Of a stretch of DNA of 10,474 nt, positions 6,342 to 10,474 are shown piece after piece. Both the position numbers and the translations under genes were made by a program. Under the pieces are notes generated by a model that was given only the letters and a program-made list of their open reading frames with translations, made no database searches and had not been told where the DNA came from. Each line of letters opens with the position of its first letter. Position 1 is the first letter of the stretch. The stretch is from Salaquimonas sp. (lineage in GTDB: Bacteria; Pseudomonadota; Alphaproteobacteria; Rhizobiales; Rhizobiaceae), in assembly GCA_024639745.1 (NCBI GenBank), contig JAHEHW010000023.1, positions 1-10,474 of the forward strand. The letters are read 5' to 3'.

Positions 6342-7825
6342 GCCGCCGCCAGCTTCCCGGAAAGCGCCGCCATCGGAACCCCCGGACCCGGATGCACGCT
6401 GCCCCCGGCCAGATAAAGCCCCGGCACTGGCCCCCTCGCCCCCTGCCGCTGAAAAGATGCCAGCCATCCGTGCGAAGCCCTCCCGTATAATGCGCCACCG
6501 CTTCCCGGAAAAAGTCGTTCGAAGTCCGTTGGCGTCGTCACCGTCAGGTTAGACGGTTCGAGTTCAAGTTCAAATCCGTTCTCAGCGAGGCGGGTCACCA
6601 TCCGAGCCTGAAGGCCGCGAACAGCCGCATCTGAGAATTTTACCCTGTCGCCGTCCGCAGGCGCATTGATAAGCGCAAACAGCCGCTCGCTATCGTTCCC
6701 GGCTCCATCCCCTCCATCTTTGCGATCCTGAGCGCAGAGATAAATGGTTGGATCTTCCGGCAGCCTGCGACGATTGAGGATATGATCGAATTCATCCTTG
6801 TAATCGTCGGAAAAGAAGACCGAATGATGCGCCAAGGGAAACGGGGTTTTCCGAATTTTTGCGCACAAGGTCACCGCCGAAAGCGAGCGATTGCCGGGCT
6901 CAATTGGTTTCGGTGATCCCGTTTTCGGCATAAGCGTCGATAGCGCTGAAACATCGCCGTTGAACACAACGCAATCCACTGACAAGATCTCGCCCGATGC
7001 CAATCGGATTCCGTCTGCACGGTTGCCGGAAAAGCGGACGCCGTCGACCATCTCACCAAATCGCACATCGACACCCAGCGACATCGCCTTTTCGGCAAGC
7101 GCCTTCGACAAAGCGAACATTCCGCCATCGACAAGCCAGACCCCATCCTGCTCCACATGGGCAACCAACATCAGCGTCGCCGGAGCCCGAAACGGCGAAG
7201 ATCCACAATAGGTCGCATAGCGCCCATAAAGTTGACGCAGCCGCCTGTCCGAAAAATAGTTTCCGAGTGCAGACCACAAAGTGGAAAACGGCCGCAGCGA
7301 AAACAGCAAATCGGGCCGCAGGAACCCGATACGACGGCTCAACTCAATCGGCCCCGGCCGCTGTGCGTCGATATAGCTTCGCTGGAGGAGCCTGAACACC
7401 GTCGCGCTGTCCGCGCAAAATCTGCGATACCCGTCGGCATTTTCTTCGTCGGAGAATTCTGCGATCGCTTCCGCGGTTCGATCGATATCGGCGAACAGAT
7501 CGAGATCACTGCCGTCCCGCCACCAATGACGTGCCAGAACCTTCGCCGGACGAAGCGTCACCAGATCATCGAGCGAACAACCGGCGCCGGCAAGATACTC
7601 GTCGAAAACCCATTTCATTGTCATCACGGTGGGCCCGCCGTCGAGATACGTATCACCCGCTGCCACCCGGCGCATTTTGCCGCCAGGGGCATTTTCCTTC
7701 TCCACGAGCGTTACCCGGAAACCCCTAAGGACAAGGCAGATCGCAGCGGTCAGCCCCCCTACACCAGCACCCACGACAACGATTTTCTTCCCTTTCGCGA
7801 TGACTCGCTCCTCCCTGTCATTCAT
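6311..7825 (-). CDS. crtD: Hydroxycarotenoid 3,4-desaturase (methoxyneurosporene dehydrogenase) CrtD
   Basis: CrtD is an FAD-dependent desaturase of the CrtI family. It introduces the 3,4 double bond next to the hydroxylated or methoxylated end group in the spheroidene/spirilloxanthin pathway. The 504-residue product has the N-terminal dinucleotide-binding motif VVVGAGVGGLTAA (GxGxxG at about 19-24), then VEKENAPGGKMR and the flavin-enzyme segment LDGGPTVMT. Near the C-terminus is GLYLAGGSVHPGPGVPMAALSG, the family's FAD-contact region. Its place between crtC and crtE fits crtD rather than a second crtI. An upstream GTG at 7864 is in frame but lies in the operator region. The ATG at 7825-7823, preceded by GGGA and nine residues before GKKIVVVGAG, is the better start. 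The TAG stop lies inside the start region of crtC. Confidence 0.94.
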   Translation of the reverse strand: MNDREERVIAKGKKIVVVGAGVGGLTAAICLVLRGFRVTLVEKENAPGGKMRRVAAGDTYLDGGPTVMTMKWVFDEYLAGAGCSLDDLVTLRPAKVLARHWWRDGSDLDLFADIDRTAEAIAEFSDEENADGYRRFCADSATVFRLLQRSYIDAQRPGPIELSRRIGFLRPDLLFSLRPFSTLWSALGNYFSDRRLRQLYGRYATYCGSSPFRAPATLMLVAHVEQDGVWLVDGGMFALSKALAEKAMSLGVDVRFGEMVDGVRFSGNRADGIRLASGEILSVDCVVFNGDVSALSTLMPKTGSPKPIEPGNRSLSAVTLCAKIRKTPFPLAHHSVFFSDDYKDEFDHILNRRRLPEDPTIYLCAQDRKDGGDGAGNDSERLFALINAPADGDRVKFSDAAVRGLQARMVTRLAENGFELELEPSNLTVTTPTDFERLFPGSGGALYGRASHGWLASFQRQGARGPVPGLYLAGGSVHPGPGVPMAALSGKLAAACLARDLGST

Positions 7826-7840
7826 CAGATTTCCCAATGC

Positions 7841-7858
7841 CGTCCCAAGAAGTTTACA
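7841..7858. promoter_or_regulatory. Degenerate PpsR-type site next to crtD start
   Basis: CGTCCCAAGAAGTTTACA fits TGT-N12-ACA with one mismatch in the left half, and it carries the same TTTACAC right half as the crtB region. It lies 15 bp upstream of the crtD ATG and 13 bp from the exact site at 7872. It may be a weak third operator or chance. Confidence 0.35.
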
Positions 7859-7871
7859 CGTCACCGGCTTG

Positions 7872-7889
7872 TGTCAACTTTAATTTACA
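7872..7889. promoter_or_regulatory. PpsR/CrtJ-type operator, crtD/crtE divergent promoter (site 1)
   Basis: TGTCAACTTTAATTTACA matches TGT-N12-ACA exactly. On the minus strand its edge forms TTGACA (7877-7872), which could be a -35 for crtD with TAAACT as -10 (7856-7851, 15-bp spacer). On the plus strand TACAAT (7886-7891) is a good -10 candidate for crtE. An operator over both promoters would let one repressor control both operons. Confidence 0.8.
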
Positions 7890-7896
7890 ATTAGAG

Positions 7897-7914
7897 TGTC
7901 TAGAGAAAACGACA
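7897..7914. promoter_or_regulatory. PpsR/CrtJ-type operator, crtD/crtE divergent promoter (site 2)
   Basis: TGTCTAGAGAAAACGACA matches TGT-N12-ACA exactly, starting 7 bp after the end of the first site (25 bp start to start). This is close to the 8-bp spacing used for cooperative CrtJ binding at Rhodobacter bchC. The site covers an in-frame GTG at 7896, arguing that GTG is not the crtE start. Confidence 0.78.
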
Positions 7915-7934
7915 AATGCACAGGGAGAGCGGGC

Positions 7935-8804
7935 ATGGACGCCATCAAGCGGATCGATCGCGGAATGGAAAAGGCCATCGCCTTTGCGACCGCAAGAGGA
8001 CGCCCACCTATCCTGGCCGACGCCTTGAAATATGCCGTTTTTCCCGGCGGCGCCAGAGTGCGCCCGAGGCTGTGCCTCGCAATCGCGGGCGCCTGCGGTG
8101 ACAAGAACCCGGCTGCGGCCGATTCAGCAGCGGTTGCGATCGAGCTTTTACACTGCGCATCGCTGGTTCACGACGACATGCCATGCTTCGACGACGCCGC
8201 AATCCGTCGGGGCAAGCCGTCGGTTCATATCAAGTTCGATGAGCCGATCGCGCTCCTCACGGGTGACGCGCTTATCGTGCTCTCCTTCGAAACCATCGCG
8301 CGGGAATGCGCCCTCACTCCGGAATTGATCGGTCCGCTGATCGCGACGATCGGCCGTGCTGTCGGCATGCCACATGGAATCGTTGCCGGTCAGGGCTGGG
8401 AGAGCGAGCCGGAAATCAAGCTCGAGGATTACCATAAGGCGAAAACGGCAGCGCTTTTTACCGGCGCGACAGCCGCCGGCGCTATTGCAGCCGGTGCCGA
8501 TCCGCTGCCATGGATGCCGCTCGGCAATGCGCTCGGCGCCGCCTACCAGGTCGCCGATGACCTTCATGACATGAAGGCGGAAAGCGGCGATATGGGCAAG
8601 CCGTGCGGCCAGGACGCGAATTTCGAACGTCCGAATTCGGTCCGTGAGCTTGGCGTCCAGGGGGCACTCGAAGCGCTGCGCAAACGCGTCGAAGAAGCTG
8701 TCGAGGCAATTCCAGAATGCAAGGGCGCCGACATGCTGCGGGCATTAATCCGAAATGAAGCGACACGGCTCGTTCCGAAGAATCTGGCGCATACCGCGGC
8801 CTGA
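7935..8804 (+). CDS. crtE: Geranylgeranyl diphosphate synthase CrtE
   Basis: CrtE elongates prenyl diphosphates with isopentenyl diphosphate to C20 geranylgeranyl diphosphate, the precursor of carotenoids and of the bacteriochlorophyll tail. The 289-residue product has the first Asp-rich motif HDDMPCFDD (79-87) followed by AIRRGKPSVH. The four residues between Asp pairs match the bacterial short-chain prenyl synthase type with an insertion. It also has the second motif ADDLHDM with Asp208, Asp209 and Asp212, and FPGGARVRPRL near residue 35 matches the substrate-binding FPGGKxxRP region. The chosen ATG at 7935 is preceded by AGGGAGAG at ideal spacing. The frame extends to a GTG at 7896, but that lies inside an operator and close to the probable transcription start. 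crtF follows after 47 bp with no terminator visible. Confidence 0.95.
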   Translation: MDAIKRIDRGMEKAIAFATARGRPPILADALKYAVFPGGARVRPRLCLAIAGACGDKNPAAADSAAVAIELLHCASLVHDDMPCFDDAAIRRGKPSVHIKFDEPIALLTGDALIVLSFETIARECALTPELIGPLIATIGRAVGMPHGIVAGQGWESEPEIKLEDYHKAKTAALFTGATAAGAIAAGADPLPWMPLGNALGAAYQVADDLHDMKAESGDMGKPCGQDANFERPNSVRELGVQGALEALRKRVEEAVEAIPECKGADMLRALIRNEATRLVPKNLAHTAA

Positions 8805-8851
8805 CGGCAGGGCGCAAAAAACGTCAGCAAGAGCAGGATGGAAGCAGACAT

Positions 8852-9961
8852 ATGCGCTTGTTCGACCGGCTTCGTGAATGGCGCAACCGGAAAATCGCCG
8901 ATCCGGACTTCCGACGCAAGATCGCTACTTTCCCGCTCAGCCGCCCAATTTCAAATTATCAGGCAAACGCTCTTTTTCACCTGACCGCCGGATTTGCCTT
9001 CTCGCAAATACTCTATTTCATGGTCCATGAAGGCCTGATTGGTGAGATTGCCGAAACGCCACGCACAAGTGCAGATCTCGCGGCTGAGCATGGCTTTGAC
9101 CCCCGTAAACTCAATATGATGCTCGAAGCCGCAGCCGGCCTCGGGCTGATTGCGAAGACCTCTGAAGGAAAGTGGACGCTCGCGGATTTCGGCGCCGTCA
9201 TCCATGGCGACCCTGGCATTACCGCCATGATCGAACATCATGCGATGCTCTATGAAGATCTCGCTAGCCCTGAAAAACTTCTCCAAAGCGCAGCGCCGGA
9301 TACCCTGACGCGTCACTATTGGTCATACGCGACCTCGCCCGACCCAGCTTCCATCGAGAAAGCGGCTGCCAGCCCCTATTCGGAACTGATGCGTGTCAGC
9401 CAGGCAATGTTGGCTGAAGAGGTCATCGGCACCCATCCCCTTGGCAAGCATAAGCGCGTCCTCGATGTCGGTGGCGGCGACGGCGCATTCCTCGCAGCGG
9501 TAGGGAGCCATCATCCCGGTCTGCATCTTTCCCTTTTAGATCTGCCGCCGGTCGCAGAACGTGCAAAGAGATTTCTCGCTGAACAAGGAATGGCTAACCG
9601 GTCCGACACCTATGGCGGAAGTTTCTTCGATCCGCCTTTACCCGAGGGAAACGACCTGATCACCCTTATACGGATTGTCTGCGATCATGACGACGATAAT
9701 GTTCTGCGCCTGCTACGAAACATCCGAAAAGTGATGCGCCCCGCAGACACCCTCCTGATCGCAGAGGCGATGGCGGCAGGAAAAACCGGAGAATCCCTCG
9801 CTCAAGCCTATTTCAACGCGTATTTCCTCGCGATGGGGTCCGGGAAGTGCCGCTCACCCGAAGAAATATTCTCACTGTTGAAAAAGGCCGGATTTTCCCA
9901 AATGCGCTTCAAACCAAGCAATATCCGCCTGATTACGGGCCTGATCATCGCCAAATCCTGA
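8852..9961 (+). CDS. crtF: Demethylspheroidene O-methyltransferase CrtF
   Basis: CrtF transfers a methyl group from S-adenosylmethionine to the C1 hydroxyl made by CrtC, forming the methoxy ends of spheroidene and spirilloxanthin-type carotenoids. The 369-residue protein has a helical and winged-helix dimerisation part (about residues 30-120). A Rossmann methyltransferase domain follows, with the SAM-binding motif I LDVGGGDGAFLAAV (D205 onward) and LSLLDLPPVAERA just after it. Downstream are the RIVCDHDDDN and LLIAEAMA segments seen in plant-type O-methyltransferases and CrtF. ATG 8852 is preceded by an AGGA/GGAAG-rich stretch. It sits in the standard crtE-crtF-bchC order and probably shares the crtE transcript. 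The TGA is followed by the bchC control region without an obvious hairpin terminator. Confidence 0.94.
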   Translation: MRLFDRLREWRNRKIADPDFRRKIATFPLSRPISNYQANALFHLTAGFAFSQILYFMVHEGLIGEIAETPRTSADLAAEHGFDPRKLNMMLEAAAGLGLIAKTSEGKWTLADFGAVIHGDPGITAMIEHHAMLYEDLASPEKLLQSAAPDTLTRHYWSYATSPDPASIEKAAASPYSELMRVSQAMLAEEVIGTHPLGKHKRVLDVGGGDGAFLAAVGSHHPGLHLSLLDLPPVAERAKRFLAEQGMANRSDTYGGSFFDPPLPEGNDLITLIRIVCDHDDDNVLRLLRNIRKVMRPADTLLIAEAMAAGKTGESLAQAYFNAYFLAMGSGKCRSPEEIFSLLKKAGFSQMRFKPSNIRLITGLIIAKS

Positions 9962-10000
9962 AAAATTTTGTTCACGGTGCTGACATGCCATCGCCTTGTG

Positions 10001-10018
10001 TGTAAAATTAGGTTGACA
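10001..10018. promoter_or_regulatory. PpsR/CrtJ-type operator upstream of bchC (site 1)
   Basis: TGTAAAATTAGGTTGACA matches TGT-N12-ACA exactly. Its right half overlaps a perfect sigma70-like -35 hexamer, TTGACA (10013-10018), so occupancy would block RNA polymerase. It lies 40 bp after the crtF stop. Confidence 0.85.
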
Positions 10019-10040
10019 GTTTTATTTGTCAATTTAAGGT
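10013..10040 (+). promoter_or_regulatory. Candidate sigma70-type bchC promoter
   Basis: TTGACA (10013-10018) and TAAGGT (10035-10040) are separated by 16 bp. The -35 is perfect and the -10 is weak (first T, A and last T agree). The elements fall on the two operators, as known for CrtJ-repressed promoters. The bchC genes may also be read through from crtEF. Confidence 0.5.
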
Positions 10041-10044
10041 TACA
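10027..10044. promoter_or_regulatory. PpsR/CrtJ-type operator upstream of bchC (site 2)
   Basis: TGTCAATTTAAGGTTACA matches TGT-N12-ACA exactly and begins 8 bp after the end of site 1. Two palindromes 8 bp apart are the known arrangement for cooperative CrtJ/PpsR binding at the bchC promoter of Rhodobacter. It covers the candidate -10 region. Confidence 0.85.
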
Positions 10045-10088
10045 CATGGAGGCAGAGCCTTTTGGATCAATCCCAATTGGCCGTAACA

Positions 10089-10474
10089 ATGGAAACAAAC
10101 GCCGTCATACTCGGTAGGCCCATGGAGGTAGGCATTCAGCCAGTCGAACTGGTCGATGCCGGAGAGGCCGACATCATCGTCGACACCTTATGGAGCGGTA
10201 TCAGCACCGGTACGGAAAAGCTTTTCTGGAACGGTACGATGCCCCCCTTCCCCGGTATGGGATACCCCCTGGTGCCCGGCTATGAGTCGGTTGGGCGGAT
10301 TGTCGAAGCCGGTCCGCAATCGGGGCACCTCACCGGTGAACTCGTGTTCATACCGGGCGCGCGCTGCTTCAAGAATGTTTCGAGCCTCTTTGGCGCAAAC
10401 GCCTCGCGTCTGGTTGTCGATGGCAAGCGCGCTGTCACACTTCCCGAGTCCCTGGGCGAAGAGGCGGTTCTTCT
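10089..10474 (+). CDS. bchC: Bacteriochlorophyllide a dehydrogenase BchC, N-terminal part (runs off window)
   Basis: BchC oxidises the 3-(1-hydroxyethyl) group of the bacteriochlorophyllide intermediate to the 3-acetyl group, a late step of bacteriochlorophyll a synthesis. It belongs to the medium-chain dehydrogenase superfamily. The visible 128 codons begin METNAVILGRPMEV and contain the BchC hallmarks SGISTGTEKLFWNGTMPPFP, GMGYPLVPGYESVG, VFIPGARCFKNV and LFGANASRLVV. Start choice: the family usually begins at the Met of M-x-T-x-AVxL, here ATG 10089, but no ribosome binding site precedes it. An in-frame TTG at 10062 would add nine residues and has GGAGG at 10048-10052, an ideal distance. 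Translation from 10062 is therefore possible. The C-terminal nucleotide-binding half lies outside the window. Confidence 0.93.
   Translation, partial: METNAVILGRPMEVGIQPVELVDAGEADIIVDTLWSGISTGTEKLFWNGTMPPFPGMGYPLVPGYESVGRIVEAGPQSGHLTGELVFIPGARCFKNVSSLFGANASRLVVDGKRAVTLPESLGEEAVL

Noticed and set aside
7856..7874. Apparent inverted repeat ACAC...GTGT between the crtD-side sites
   Set aside because: The half-sites are in the wrong order (ACA-N13-TGT) for a PpsR site; it arises from the edges of two neighbouring operators.
7157..7894. Plus-strand 245-codon frame opposite crtD
   Set aside because: Arg/Pro/Gln-rich antisense shadow of crtD without recognisable motifs, and it runs into the operator region.
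9962..10000. Possible terminator after crtF
   Set aside because: The A/T-rich start (AAAAATTTTG) has no GC-rich stem before it, so no intrinsic terminator can be supported and readthrough into bchC is plausible.
10046..10117. Small frame MEAEPFGS... at the edge of the second bchC operator
   Set aside because: Overlaps bchC in another frame, has no properly placed ribosome binding site, and is only 23 codons; probably chance.

Overview
The window is a segment of a photosynthesis gene cluster (PGC) from a purple or aerobic anoxygenic phototrophic alphaproteobacterium. It carries nearly the full gene set for acyclic carotenoids of the spheroidene/spirilloxanthin type: crtI (3' part), crtB, crtC, crtD, crtE and crtF. 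It ends in the 5' part of bchC, the usual start of the bchCXYZ-puf superoperon. The crtC-crtD / crtE-crtF-bchC order, moderately high GC and palindromes of the form TGT-N12-ACA (the PpsR/CrtJ operator) all point to Alphaproteobacteria. I suspect Hyphomicrobiales (Rhizobiales), but the sequence alone does not prove it.

Layout. (1) 1-612: C-terminal part of CrtI, plus strand. (2) 588-4002: an accessory block between crtI and crtB, genes that are often adjacent. It holds a seven-helix membrane protein of unknown function (minus), a cytochrome P450 (plus) and an ATP-grasp ligase-like protein (minus), in alternating orientation with touching or overlapping ends. (3) 4003-4168: a divergent control region with one exact and one degenerate PpsR-type site, between the ATP-grasp gene and crtB. 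(4) 4169-5360: crtB, followed and slightly overlapped by a 45-residue single-span membrane microprotein gene. (5) 5376-7825, minus strand: crtD then crtC, overlapping. (6) 7826-7934: divergent crtD/crtE control region with two exact PpsR-type sites 7 bp apart and a degenerate third. (7) 7935-9961, plus strand: crtE and crtF. (8) 9962-10088: bchC promoter region with two exact PpsR-type sites 8 bp apart, then bchC, which runs off the window.

How the genes work together. CrtE makes geranylgeranyl diphosphate, CrtB condenses two to phytoene, and CrtI desaturates it. CrtC hydrates, CrtD 3,4-desaturates and CrtF O-methylates the ends, giving methoxylated acyclic carotenoids for the light-harvesting and reaction-centre complexes. 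BchC acts late in bacteriochlorophyll a synthesis. The three operator regions suggest that oxygen/redox repression by a PpsR/CrtJ-type regulator controls carotenoid and bacteriochlorophyll genes together.

The most interesting part is the P450 / ATP-grasp / membrane-protein block. The ATP-grasp gene shares a PpsR-type control region with crtB, so it is probably a co-regulated part of the photosynthetic programme. A P450 beside a ligase-like enzyme inside a carotenoid locus raises the possibility of an undescribed carotenoid (or other pigment/lipid) tailoring route: oxidation followed by ATP-dependent conjugation. That is inference. No tRNA, rRNA, CRISPR or insertion sequence was seen.
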